Shown here: piece after piece, positions 53,514-62,272 of the stretch | Numbering within the stretch: position 1 is the stretch's first letter | How the letters are laid out: each line of letters begins with the position of its first letter | NCBI RefSeq assembly: GCF_003248515.1 | Contig: NZ_QFOB01000002.1 | Location: 62,001 to 126,000, forward strand | Source: Sphingomonas sp. | GTDB lineage: Bacteria; Pseudomonadota; Alphaproteobacteria; Sphingomonadales; Sphingomonadaceae | Length of the DNA stretch: 64,000 bases | Reading direction: 5' to 3' | Notes under the pieces: generated by a model | Databases searched by the model: none | The model's input: only the letters and a program-made list of their open reading frames with translations | What the model was told of the DNA's origin: nothing | Translations under genes and position numbers: made by a program

Positions 53514-53552
53514 CGATAGAACGCTCGCCACTTTCCGTCCCGCAAAATCCGC

Positions 53553-53581
53553 TTGACAGCAAAAATTAAAAGGCGAATTAT
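53553..53581 (+). promoter_or_regulatory. Promoter of the second TonB receptor
   Basis: TTGACA (53553-53558), 17-nt spacer, AATTAT (53576-53581). The CACGTG palindrome overlaps the -10 and predicted start, as expected for repression. Confidence 0.6.
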
Positions 53582-53596
53582 CACGTGAATATTCAA
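53579..53596. promoter_or_regulatory. CACGTG palindrome upstream of second TonB receptor
   Basis: TATCACGTGAATATTCAA. The segment CACGTGAATATTCAA matches 14 of 15 bases with CACGTGAATAGTCAA at 59720-59734 in front of the MFS gene. Shared operator of an unidentified regulator. Confidence 0.6.
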
Positions 53597-53670
53597 TCGA
53601 AATGTCGGTTAGGATAAAAGCAAACGCAGGACGGCATGGAGATTTCGTACAGAGATTAAGGGGAAACAAC

Positions 53671-56007
53671 ATGGTCGATATCGCAAACCGGGTATGGCGC
53701 TTGGCGGGGGGTGTCTCCTTGCTGGCTTTGGTGCCGACACAAGCCTATGCGCAGGAGCAGATCGCTCCGAAGCCTCAAGTAGAAGCGCAGGCAGCGGATC
53801 AGTCGCAAGGTGTCGGCGACATCGTCGTTACCGCGCAAAAGCGGTCCGAGCGGATCAACGATGTCGGCATCTCGATCACCGCGCTGTCCGGCGATGCCCT
53901 GCGTAACCAAGGTATTACACAGATATCTGATCTGACCAAGGTTGTACCCGGACTGAACTACACTCGTAGCAGCTATGGCGCGCCGGTCTTCACAATCCGC
54001 GGCATTGGTTTTAACGAAACGAGCCTGGCGGCGGCGCCGACGGTCACGCTTTATCTCGACGAAGTGCCGTTGCCGTTCCCCTTGATGTCTTCGGGGACGG
54101 CATTCGACCTGCAGCGGGTCGAAGTGCTCAAAGGGCCTCAGGGCACCCTATTCGGGCAGAACTCAACGGGCGGCGCGATCAACTTCATTGCCAACAAGCC
54201 GACCAGAAGTCTGGAAGCCGGCTTCGATCTTACCTTAGGCCGTTTCGATCAGGTCGAGACCACGGCCTATGTCAGCGGTCCGCTGACCAGCAATTTGCGC
54301 GCTCGCCTCGCCGTAAAGAAGGATTATAGCGGGCCGTGGCAACAGAGCAGCTCGCGTAACGATGAGCTTGGCAAGGCTGACCGCGTCACAGCACGCTTGT
54401 TGATCGACTGGGACGCGACCGACCGGCTGACGTTCAACTTCAACGCGAATGGATGGCAGGACCGCTCCGATACTCAGGCGGGGCAATTGGTTGGCGTATT
54501 TAATCCCGCCATCGCACGTGTACCGCTAGCGGTGCGTAATTATCCACTCTCCCCCGAAACACCGCGCGCGGCCGATTGGGATCCGAACGCGAACCTCTTC
54601 ACCCACGATGATTTCTATCAGGGCTCGGTCCGTGCCAGTTACGATTTCGGCAACGATCTAATGCTGACTTCGATCACCGCCTATGAAAAGCTGAAGCGGA
54701 GCAATTTTACCGACGCTGACGGCATGGCGATCCAGAATTTCAGCGTATTCAACCATGGCTTCGCCAAGACCTTCACGCAGGAACTCCGGCTGTCAGGCAG
54801 GATTGACAATGGTATCCGTTGGGTCGTCGGCGCGAACTATCAGCATGACAATGTGTCTGATGCCACCCAACCTCGAGTGCTGGATTCGAGCTTTCCTTTC
54901 GACTCTGCCGAAGCGCGGAGCAACAACAAAGTCGATACCTATGCCGGCTTCGCTAACGTTGACTGGGAAGTCGCGGAAGGCCTGACGCTTCAGGGCGGCG
55001 TACGTTACACCGATCAGAAACGGGCTTACGAAGGGTGCCTGTATGATCTGGGTGCAGGTGACGTTAGCGCTGCCGTGCAGGGCGCTGCCAACGGCCTGCG
55101 CGCGCGCCAAGGCCTAGCCCCGATCGTCATCCCTCCGGGCAGTTGCGTGACACTGAATACCAGCTTGGTGCCGGCGGTCTACACCAATACGCTCAAGGAG
55201 AATAATGTATCCTGGCGCACGGGAATCAACTGGAAGATCAATTCAACTTCGCTACTCTATGCAAATATTAGCCGTGGCTACAAGAACGGCAATTTCCCAA
55301 CGACCGGCGCGACCTTCTCTCTCTCGCTTTTCCCGGCCACGCAGGAATCCGTCACTGCCTATGAAGCCGGTTTCAAGCTAGGTCTGCTTAACAGGACCGT
55401 CCAGCTTAACGGCGCGGTCTTCTACTATGACTACCAGGACAAGCAGATACGGGGTCGTATCATCGACCCCACGCTCGGTGGCCTCAACCAGCTCCTTAAT
55501 ATTCCCAAATCGCATGTCGAGGGCGCGGAGTTGCAGTTGGCTTGGCAGCCCGTATCGGGGCTGACGCTCAATGGCGGCGCGACCTATGTCAAATCGCAGA
55601 TCGATGGCAACTTCACCAACTTCACCGGCATCTTGCGTGGACCGGTGAACCTGAGCGGCCAAGCCTTCCCGCTAACACCAAAGTGGCAACTGACCGGCGA
55701 TGCGCAATATGACGTTCCGGTCTCCGGCTCGGCCGCCATATTCGCGGGCGTTGGCGCAACCTATCAAAGCGCGACGAATGCCGCTTTGGGAGACGAACCT
55801 TTGCTAGCGATCAAGGCCTATACCCTGGTCGACCTGCGCGCGGGCATTCATGCCATTGACGATACTTGGCGGATCAGCGGTTTCGTCAAGAACCTGACCA
55901 ATGAATATTATTGGACGAACGTGGTCAATGCGGGGGCAGACGTCGCGGCCCGCTATGCGGGACGGCCACGTACGTACGGCGTTACGCTGAGTTATCGCTA
56001 CCGCTGA
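53671..56007 (+). CDS. TonB-dependent outer membrane receptor
   Basis: A 778-residue receptor. The signal peptide (LAGGVSLLALVPTQAYAQ) is followed by plug motifs GDIVVTAQKRSERINDVGIS, FDLQRVEVLKGPQGTLFGQN and STGGAINFIANKP. The barrel ends with YGVTLSYRYR. ATG 53671 follows AAGGGGAAA; the frame extends upstream to 53602 without a signal peptide. It differs strongly from the receptor at 51195, so the pair is not a recent duplication. The palindrome at its promoter also precedes the AAHS-type transporter, suggesting outer and inner membrane uptake are co-regulated. Confidence 0.93.
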   Translation: MVDIANRVWRLAGGVSLLALVPTQAYAQEQIAPKPQVEAQAADQSQGVGDIVVTAQKRSERINDVGISITALSGDALRNQGITQISDLTKVVPGLNYTRSSYGAPVFTIRGIGFNETSLAAAPTVTLYLDEVPLPFPLMSSGTAFDLQRVEVLKGPQGTLFGQNSTGGAINFIANKPTRSLEAGFDLTLGRFDQVETTAYVSGPLTSNLRARLAVKKDYSGPWQQSSSRNDELGKADRVTARLLIDWDATDRLTFNFNANGWQDRSDTQAGQLVGVFNPAIARVPLAVRNYPLSPETPRAADWDPNANLFTHDDFYQGSVRASYDFGNDLMLTSITAYEKLKRSNFTDADGMAIQNFSVFNHGFAKTFTQELRLSGRIDNGIRWVVGANYQHDNVSDATQPRVLDSSFPFDSAEARSNNKVDTYAGFANVDWEVAEGLTLQGGVRYTDQKRAYEGCLYDLGAGDVSAAVQGAANGLRARQGLAPIVIPPGSCVTLNTSLVPAVYTNTLKENNVSWRTGINWKINSTSLLYANISRGYKNGNFPTTGATFSLSLFPATQESVTAYEAGFKLGLLNRTVQLNGAVFYYDYQDKQIRGRIIDPTLGGLNQLLNIPKSHVEGAELQLAWQPVSGLTLNGGATYVKSQIDGNFTNFTGILRGPVNLSGQAFPLTPKWQLTGDAQYDVPVSGSAAIFAGVGATYQSATNAALGDEPLLAIKAYTLVDLRAGIHAIDDTWRISGFVKNLTNEYYWTNVVNAGADVAARYAGRPRTYGVTLSYRYR

Positions 56008-56090
56008 GCGTCGCGGTCATCACGCTTGATGGCGGCCCCTGCGCATACGGGGGCCGCTTCTTTTTTGCGTTTGCCGAATAAACCGCGAGA

Positions 56091-57260
56091 TTAGCGGCGA
56101 GCGGCTTCCACCTCGGCGACGGATGTACAGCCCGACAGGGCGAACGATGCCTTGATCTCGCCAGCAAGATCGGCGAGCAATTGCGCAACGCCCGCCTCCC
56201 CGCCCGCAGCCAGGGCGAAGGCCCATGCCCGACCGAGCAGACACGCATCTGCGCCGAGCGACAGCGCCTTGTGCACATCTGCACCCGAATGAATCGCGCC
56301 ATCGATCAGGATTGGGATGCGGCCGGCGACGGTCTCGGTTATACTAGGCAAGGCCGATATGGTCGAGCACGCCCCTTCCAGTTGGCGGCCACCATGGTTC
56401 GACACTATAATCGCATCGGCGCCGGAATTTATGGCGCGCACCGCATCCCCTTGCTCCAATATGCCTTTCACGATGACAGGGCCATTCCACTGCGCCTTGA
56501 CGAAGGCAATATCGTCCCAGGACAGCGCCGGGTCGAAATTGACGCCGAGCCACGCCCAGAAGTCGGCCAATGTGCTGGCATCCGGGATAGCCGGCACAAT
56601 ATTGCCGAAAACCAGCGGCCCGCCGCGCAGATAGACGTGCCAGGCCCAATACGGGCGCGCCATCACCTGTGCCGCTTGACGGAATTTGCCGTGCAGGCTG
56701 CCGGTGACAGTCAGGCCCGATTGCCGGTCGCGATAGCGCGGGGCTGATACCGCTACATCTGCCGTCAGCAGTAGCACCCGGCACCCTGCCGCCCAAGCTT
56801 CGGCCAGCATCGCCCGCATGAACGCCCGGTCGCGCAGCATATAGCATTGGAACCATGGCGCGACGCCGGCTTGGCTGGCGACTTCGCCAACGCCGCAGAT
56901 GCTGACAGTAGATAGAGAAAAGGGGATGCTGTGGTTCCGCGCTGCCTTCGCTGCCTGCACTTCGCCGCGCCGGGAAAACATGCCGGCGAGACCCACTGGA
57001 CCCAATATGACAGGCATAGCTAGTTCCTGGCCGAACAGCGTGGTAGTAATCGACACGGTGCTGACATCGCGCATCACAAACTGTCGTAAGTTGACCGCAT
57101 CCAGATCATCGCGATTCCGTGTAGCGGTCCGTTCGGTTAGCGCCGCGCCATCAAGGTAATCAAACAGAAAGCGCGGCAACCGGCGTCGTGCTATGGCGCG
57201 ATAGTCGGCCACCGATCGCGCGTAGCGAAGCGAGCGAGCGGGCGGTGTAGAATGCGTCAT
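56091..57260 (-). CDS. FMN-dependent alpha-hydroxy-acid dehydrogenase (LldD/mandelate dehydrogenase-like)
   Basis: A 389-residue TIM-barrel flavoenzyme that oxidises 2-hydroxy acids to 2-keto acids. It opens SVADYRAIARRRLPRFLFDYLDGAALTE, then MPVILGPVGLAGMFSRRGEV, FQCYMLRDRAF and IVKGILEQGDAVRAIN. The active-site block SNHGGRQLEGA carries the catalytic histidine and substrate arginine, and LIDGAIHSGADVHKALSLGAD binds the FMN phosphate. Substrate could be lactate, mandelate or an aryl-lactate; the neighbourhood favours an aromatic acid. Its start overlaps the AraC-gene stop by 4 nt. Confidence 0.9.
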   Translation of the reverse strand: MTHSTPPARSLRYARSVADYRAIARRRLPRFLFDYLDGAALTERTATRNRDDLDAVNLRQFVMRDVSTVSITTTLFGQELAMPVILGPVGLAGMFSRRGEVQAAKAARNHSIPFSLSTVSICGVGEVASQAGVAPWFQCYMLRDRAFMRAMLAEAWAAGCRVLLLTADVAVSAPRYRDRQSGLTVTGSLHGKFRQAAQVMARPYWAWHVYLRGGPLVFGNIVPAIPDASTLADFWAWLGVNFDPALSWDDIAFVKAQWNGPVIVKGILEQGDAVRAINSGADAIIVSNHGGRQLEGACSTISALPSITETVAGRIPILIDGAIHSGADVHKALSLGADACLLGRAWAFALAAGGEAGVAQLLADLAGEIKASFALSGCTSVAEVEAARR

Positions 57261-58291
57261 ATCGACAGGCGCGGGCAAGCTAGTTGCTTGCGGTCCGTCG
57301 CCGCACGCAAAGTGTCGGTGGGAGATACGCCGAACCTTTCCCGATAATAGCCGGCGAAACGGCCAAAATTGGCTATGCCGCAAGCGAGCATCGTCTCGGT
57401 CACGGTCTGGCCTTCAATGGCGTTCCGCAGCGCCCGATCCAGACGATCGAGACGACGCACGCGAATGTAATCGGCGGGTGCCTTGCCGGTGAATCGGCGA
57501 AAGCCGGTCTGGAGCGTGCGCGGACTAACGCCGATCGTCTCCGCCATGCCGGCGACGGTGAAAGCCGCATCCGGAAAAGCATTGATCATTTCGATAGCGC
57601 GACGGACGTACCAGGGCCGCGCCGGGCTGGACGGTTGTAGGATCCGATCGCTTTGACTGTGATGATGGTGACGCAACAACAAATCGGTCAGCAAGCCAGC
57701 ATAGTGAAGCCGGATGACCGGATCGGCCAGCAGTTCGGGCGTAAGGCGCCATTGTCGCCAGATCGACTTCAGAATGTCCCGCCATCCTAGCGCTAAAGCG
57801 CGGGACGGATCGACCGTCGCGTCAAAAAGGAGGGGGGCATCAAGCTCGACATCCCAATCCTGTCGCAACTTGCGCGCGATTGCCGCCGTCGACAGCCGGA
57901 CGCCCAAGCTCCGCGAACCAGCGGGAAGCTCGAGGCTGAGCGCCTCGCCATGCGAGGACACCAGCAAATTGTCCGCAGCCATACGATAACGCGCAGGCCC
58001 ATGGCTGACCCAAGCGTCTCCGCCGACGGCAGCGTGGACAATATGACAGTCATTTAGCGTGCCGACATCGATCGCCACGTCACCGCCATAACTGAGGTCG
58101 AAGATGAGGACGCCGCCCAGATCGAGAGCTTCCATGCGTGTGTCGATGCCGGATCGCGACAGGCAACGCATGGCGTGCGGCATCAGCGACTGGCTCAGTT
58201 GCCGTTCCACCAGCCCCTGCTCGCTGGATCTTATGTGATAAGCCGCATTGTTGATGCGACTGATCTGCTCGGCCATCGGTGACGTCATCAT
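57257..58291 (-). CDS. AraC-family transcriptional regulator
   Basis: A 344-residue regulator. Residues 20-200 form the AraC-binding-like sensor (LGGVLIFDLSYGGDVAIDVG, YRMAADNLLVSSHGEALSLE); residues 235-335 hold two HTH motifs (AAFTVAGMAETIGVSPRTLQ-type, then FRRFTGKAPADYIRVRRLDR and ACGIANFGRFAGYYRERFGV). Such regulators typically activate neighbouring catabolic operons on binding an aromatic or acid effector. It lies between the MFS and hydroxy-acid dehydrogenase genes with overlapping ends, so it is part of that operon. Confidence 0.9.
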   Translation of the reverse strand: MMTSPMAEQISRINNAAYHIRSSEQGLVERQLSQSLMPHAMRCLSRSGIDTRMEALDLGGVLIFDLSYGGDVAIDVGTLNDCHIVHAAVGGDAWVSHGPARYRMAADNLLVSSHGEALSLELPAGSRSLGVRLSTAAIARKLRQDWDVELDAPLLFDATVDPSRALALGWRDILKSIWRQWRLTPELLADPVIRLHYAGLLTDLLLRHHHHSQSDRILQPSSPARPWYVRRAIEMINAFPDAAFTVAGMAETIGVSPRTLQTGFRRFTGKAPADYIRVRRLDRLDRALRNAIEGQTVTETMLACGIANFGRFAGYYRERFGVSPTDTLRAATDRKQLACPRLSI

Positions 58292-59680
58292 TCAACCTCC
58301 TGCCGGCGGAACGTCGGCCATCGGAAGTCTAACTTTCGCGGGCGGCTCCTTGCGCAGCTTGACGATCAGCACGGCCGCGCCGACACCGATCGTCGCGATG
58401 CCGACGACTTGGAAAAACCGGTCGATGCCAGCCGCCACGATCATCGCACCGGCACCCGCGCCCGCGATGGCGCCAAGGCGACCGGTGGACAGCGTCACGC
58501 CCACGCCCAGCGCGCGGATCGGTGCGGGATAGGCCTGGACGGCGAGCGAAAAGATCATCACCTGAAGACCGGCAACGAACGCGCCTTGTATGCAGAAGGC
58601 GCCGACCACGAACCAGACCTGCTGCGGGCCGGCCGACAGGATATGGCCGACTAATAGGGCGAATATTCCCCCCAATCCGGCCATGGCCAGCATCGGACGG
58701 CGCGCGCCGAGCCTATCCATGAGTGTGGCGCCGATTAGCGCGCCGCAGACCCCGCCCATATTATAGGCGCCCAGCCCAACCGAAGACACGGCAAGCCCAT
58801 AACCTGCCACCGTCAACATCGTCGGCGCCCAGTTGAAGACAAGGTAATTGCCGACCAGCGCACAAAAAAAGGCGGTTGAGATAGCGATGGTATCGCGTAG
58901 CAGAGGCGGGACGAACAAGGCGCGTTTCCGGAGCGCCGCTTCGGACCGTTCGGGGACGGCGACGTTGTAACGTGCCGGCAGAGCAAGGCCACAGGATCGA
59001 AGGATGCGATCGAGTTCGCGGTGACGATGCGGGCGCAGACTGATGAAACGAGGAGACTCGGGAAGCATAAACACCATGGTGACCGCCACGCTGATCGTCA
59101 ACGCCCCGCTGACCATGAACAGCGACCGCCAGCCGTGGAGAGGCAGGAGCCATGCCGACAGTACACCACCCAGCAGGCCACCGATTGCCACCGATAACAT
59201 GCTGATCGACACTGCGAGGCTGCGGCGGCGGAGTGGTGAGAATTCCGAAACGATCGCCGTCGCATTGGGTAGTGCCGCGCCGAGCGCGAACGTGGAAATG
59301 AAGCGCAGCGCGGCAAGTTCGGCGAGCGTGTTGGCGAAGGCGCTGGCCGCTGTTGCCAGGCCAAAGATACCAACCGCGCCAATCAGCGACGGGCGGCGGC
59401 CAATGCGATCACCCAGCAGCCCGCCCAGCACTCCGCCAACCGACATGACGAGCAAGCCGATCATCACGATCGGCACGAAGCTTTCGCGACTGATGTTCCA
59501 GGATGTTATGAGTGCGGGCATCGCGAAGCCCAGCATCTGATTGTCCAGCCCGTCCAACAATATGGCCGCCGTCGCCAAGACGAGCACCCGCTTCTGATAG
59601 ATGTTCCAGCCGCCTTCATCGATCATCCGGCCGGTATCGATGGCTGGAAGATTTTCTTCAGGCTTGCCAGTGATGGGCAC
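58292..59680 (-). CDS. MFS transporter, AAHS (aromatic acid:H+ symporter) type
   Basis: A 462-residue twelve-helix major facilitator. MIDEGGWNIYQKRVLVLATA leads into LLDGLDNQMLGFAMPALITSW, the D-x-x-D region of AAHS carriers; GGLLGDRIGRRPSLIGAVGI is the loop 2-3 signature, and GATLMDRLGARRPMLAMAG its C-terminal copy. Substrates of the family include benzoates, gallate and related acids. The start is set at GTG 59680, which has AGAAGGAG 6 nt before it; the open frame continues to 59734 but runs into the CACGTG operator, so the extra 18 residues are unlikely. Confidence 0.85.
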   Translation of the reverse strand: MPITGKPEENLPAIDTGRMIDEGGWNIYQKRVLVLATAAILLDGLDNQMLGFAMPALITSWNISRESFVPIVMIGLLVMSVGGVLGGLLGDRIGRRPSLIGAVGIFGLATAASAFANTLAELAALRFISTFALGAALPNATAIVSEFSPLRRRSLAVSISMLSVAIGGLLGGVLSAWLLPLHGWRSLFMVSGALTISVAVTMVFMLPESPRFISLRPHRHRELDRILRSCGLALPARYNVAVPERSEAALRKRALFVPPLLRDTIAISTAFFCALVGNYLVFNWAPTMLTVAGYGLAVSSVGLGAYNMGGVCGALIGATLMDRLGARRPMLAMAGLGGIFALLVGHILSAGPQQVWFVVGAFCIQGAFVAGLQVMIFSLAVQAYPAPIRALGVGVTLSTGRLGAIAGAGAGAMIVAAGIDRFFQVVGIATIGVGAAVLIVKLRKEPPAKVRLPMADVPPAGG

Positions 59681-59715
59681 GGCTTTCTCCTTCTGGGTAG
59701 AATCGAAAGCTACGT

Positions 59716-59734
59716 TATTCACGTGAATAGTCAA
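59716..59734. promoter_or_regulatory. CACGTG palindrome upstream of the MFS gene
   Basis: TATTCACGTGAATA (59716-59729) is a perfect 14-bp palindrome, followed by GTCAA. It matches the element before the second TonB receptor. It lies 36 bp upstream of the MFS start. Confidence 0.65.
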
Positions 59735-59749
59735 CTATAATGACAGACC

Positions 59750-60727
59750 TTACATACCTTGGTCGTGGAATCGCGCCAGCCGCGTTATGCAGCGCAGCGC
59801 GGGCATCGGATGACCGACCACGTCCGCGATGGCTAGGGGCACCTCACACAGGGTTCCCAACTCCAGCGGACGGCCGGCCCGGTAATCCTGCAACATCGAT
59901 GTCTGGAAATCGCCGCGGGCCTGCATCAAGCCCTTGACCGCATCGCGGTCGAATGGCGACGCATGACCAAGCTTTGCCCCCAGCGCGGCCATTTCCTCCA
60001 GCACCTCCATCATGACAGCGAAAAGATCGGGATCGGACGCAATTTGCCCCAGGCTAGCCTGTGCGAGCACAGAGACCGGATTGCTGGCGGCGTTCAGCAT
60101 CAGCTTTGACCAGGCCGCGCCGCGAATGTCGGGCGAGATTTGTGTGCGGATGCCGGCACGGTCGAGAAGGCGCCGCAGGTGGTCCGGCACGAAGCCGGGT
60201 CCGGTCATGCCCAATACGATATGTTGGCGACCGACGACATCGGCGATCCCCTCGACCAATGTGGCAGAGGTATAGACCACCGCGCCCACGATGACGGTAT
60301 CGCGTAGCGCGTCCCCGATCACATCACCCGAATTGAGGACAAAGCGTAGATCGCTTCGGGCCTGCTCGCTGAAAAACCACCACGGCACGCCGTTCACCAA
60401 TGGCAGGACCAGCGCCCCGGGCGCAGCGAATGCGGCGAGGGAGGCCGCACTCTCGGCAAGCTGATGCGATTTTACTGCTAGGATCACGATGTCATGCGGC
60501 GAGGGCTGATCGGGCGCGCTGACGGGCGGCCGCGCGCGCGTGACCCCGCCGCCTTCGCGCAGGATTACGCCATGGGCTTCCAGCGCCTGCCGCCGCGCAC
60601 CGCGCGCGACAATGCGAACATCCTGCCCATCCGCCGCAAGCCGGCCGGCGATCGCCGTGCCGATCGCGCCTGCGCCGATAACCACGATGCGCGGCGGCGT
60701 GTCGGCGGCGCGGCTCCTAACGTCCAT
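59750..60727 (-). CDS. Ketopantoate reductase-like 2-keto-acid reductase (ApbA/PanE family)
   Basis: A 325-residue NADPH-dependent reductase fold. The Rossmann start is RIVVIGAGAIGTAIAGRLAA; DIVILAVKSHQLAESA, VLPLVNGVPWWFFSEQ and WSKLMLNAASNPVSVLAQAS (catalytic lysine and substrate Asn/Ser) fit PanE. In this setting it probably reduces a 2-keto acid from the pathway rather than serving pantothenate synthesis. Its ATG overlaps the aldolase stop by 4 nt. ATG 60727 is used; the frame extends upstream spuriously. Confidence 0.83.
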   Translation of the reverse strand: MDVRSRAADTPPRIVVIGAGAIGTAIAGRLAADGQDVRIVARGARRQALEAHGVILREGGGVTRARPPVSAPDQPSPHDIVILAVKSHQLAESAASLAAFAAPGALVLPLVNGVPWWFFSEQARSDLRFVLNSGDVIGDALRDTVIVGAVVYTSATLVEGIADVVGRQHIVLGMTGPGFVPDHLRRLLDRAGIRTQISPDIRGAAWSKLMLNAASNPVSVLAQASLGQIASDPDLFAVMMEVLEEMAALGAKLGHASPFDRDAVKGLMQARGDFQTSMLQDYRAGRPLELGTLCEVPLAIADVVGHPMPALRCITRLARFHDQGM

Positions 60728-61500
60728 CAGGCAAAGCCGCCACGCTCGCGCTCCATCTTGCGGACAGTCGCGTCGAACATCAGGCGGCAGAAGGAGGCGT
60801 GTTGCATAAGATAGTCGGACGCTTCGACGCAATTCTGGCCCACGGCCTTGCTCAACGCGATGTTCGGACCGGGGAGCATGCCGGCCTGACATTGCACCTC
60901 CGCCGCGCGCTGGACTTTCCAGAGCAACACGAACGTGTTGGGAATATCACGTTCGCAAACCGCGATGCCGTGATTGCGGAGGACCAGCACATGCTTGTCG
61001 CCAAGGCTCTGTACCATGCGCGCCATCTCTCCGGGATTGATCGTGATCCCCTCGAAATCATGATAGGCGACCCGGTCGATAAGCTGCGCGCCGTAGAAAT
61101 TATCATGACTGATACCGCCCTGTTTCATCGCGACCGCAGAAACTGCGATGCTGTGCGTATGCGCGACGCACAACACATCCTCTCGGGTGGAATGGATCGC
61201 ACCGTGGAGTGAGAATCCGGCAGGATTGGCCTTATATTCCGATTGGCGGGCCAGCGTGCCGTCCAGCGCGACGGTGATGAGGTTGTCCGGCGTCACCTCG
61301 TCGTAATTTAGGCCGAACGGGTTCATCAGATAGTGATGGTCAGGTCCGGGCAGGCGGACCGAGATGTGATTGAAGATCAGTTCGGTCCATCCGAAATAGT
61401 CCACGAGCCGATAGAAGCGCGCGAGTTCGACGCGCAGCCCCCATTCCTCAGCGCTATAGTCGCGGGTGCCGACCGAGGGTACCGTCGCTAAAACTGCCAT
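60727..61500 (-). CDS. Class II aldolase/adducin family protein
   Basis: A 257-residue zinc-dependent aldolase-like enzyme. FGWTELIFNHISVRLPGPDH, GFSLHGAIHSTREDVLCVAHTHS (H-x-H zinc ligands) and VLVLRNHGIAVCERDIPNTF are family blocks. Members cleave sugar phosphates or decarboxylate/aldol-cleave small hydroxy-keto acids; many lack known substrates. Starts at 61500 or 61515 are possible. It is divergent from marR, with the palindromic operator between, so MarR probably represses it and the panE-like gene. Confidence 0.85.
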   Translation of the reverse strand: MAVLATVPSVGTRDYSAEEWGLRVELARFYRLVDYFGWTELIFNHISVRLPGPDHHYLMNPFGLNYDEVTPDNLITVALDGTLARQSEYKANPAGFSLHGAIHSTREDVLCVAHTHSIAVSAVAMKQGGISHDNFYGAQLIDRVAYHDFEGITINPGEMARMVQSLGDKHVLVLRNHGIAVCERDIPNTFVLLWKVQRAAEVQCQAGMLPGPNIALSKAVGQNCVEASDYLMQHASFCRLMFDATVRKMERERGGFA

Positions 61501-61525
61501 CCGAACGCCTTTCATGCCTATGCAC

Positions 61526-61550
61526 TGCAAGCATATTCTTGCATATGCAA
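61526..61550. promoter_or_regulatory. Overlapping palindromes between aldolase and marR (MarR operator)
   Basis: TGCAAG-N6-CTTGCA (61526-61543) overlaps the perfect palindrome TTGCATATGCAA (61539-61550). The size and position suit a MarR dimer site. Confidence 0.6.
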
Positions 61551-61621
61551 CGAGTCAATTGCATCTATGGACGCGACAGCAAAATGCTGCGAAAGGACAT
61601 AGGACTGAGAGAAGGATAAAA

Positions 61622-62131
61622 ATGCCCAAAAGCATTGCGCTTCCGCTAGGCGTGGTGATCCACAACCCGATCGCCCTGGACAATTATCTTCCCTATCGGA
61701 TCGACCGTCTCGCCACACTGCTGGCGTCTCTGGAGCCGCGCGATATTGTCGATGAGCCATATATGACTACGCGGTCCTGGCGGGTCATGATGGTGATCGT
61801 AGCCTATGGACCATCGACAATCACCCAGATCGCCGATCGGCTCTCGGTCGATGTCGCTACAGCGACGCGGGGCGTGCAGCTTCTCCGTAAAGCGGGCTAT
61901 ATCGTGTCGCGTAGTCCCAAGGCCGACCGGCGTAAGCAGGTCGTGACGCTGACAGTCGAGGGCGGCGTGGCCTATGACCGCATCGCGGTGCGGCGGCGCG
62001 AGGATGAAAGCGCGGTCTTGTCAGCGCTGAGCGACGCGGACCGAGATGCCCTGCTGACAATATTGGGCAAGTTGGAGCAATATGTTGGTGCCCGCTTGAA
62101 TGTCGATGACGACCCGTTCGCTGACGCCTGA
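61622..62131 (+). CDS. MarR-family transcriptional regulator
   Basis: A 169-residue winged-helix repressor. The HTH reads GPSTITQIADRLSVDVATAT, with RGVQLLRKAGYIVSRSPKADRRKQVV as recognition helix plus wing (the D-R-R-K wing is typical). Flanking helices form the dimer interface. ATG 61622 follows AGAAGGATAAAA. Divergent from the aldolase gene across the overlapping palindromes, it most likely senses a pathway intermediate and controls both directions. Confidence 0.87.
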   Translation: MPKSIALPLGVVIHNPIALDNYLPYRIDRLATLLASLEPRDIVDEPYMTTRSWRVMMVIVAYGPSTITQIADRLSVDVATATRGVQLLRKAGYIVSRSPKADRRKQVVTLTVEGGVAYDRIAVRRREDESAVLSALSDADRDALLTILGKLEQYVGARLNVDDDPFADA

Positions 62132-62272
62132 CTGTTATGGAGTAATGGGCAGTACAGTTTCGAGCATGGGCGCAGGGCTGTATCTCCGCATACAATGGAG
62201 CAAAGCTTATCCCATAGAGGGGTGTCCTGCACGGTCTACTGCGAACACCATAAGGGGAGACAGTGTTTGAGC

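Noticed and set aside
59681..59734. N-terminal extension of the MFS transporter to a TTG start
   Set aside because: It would cover the CACGTG operator, while GTG 59680 has a strong ribosome-binding site.
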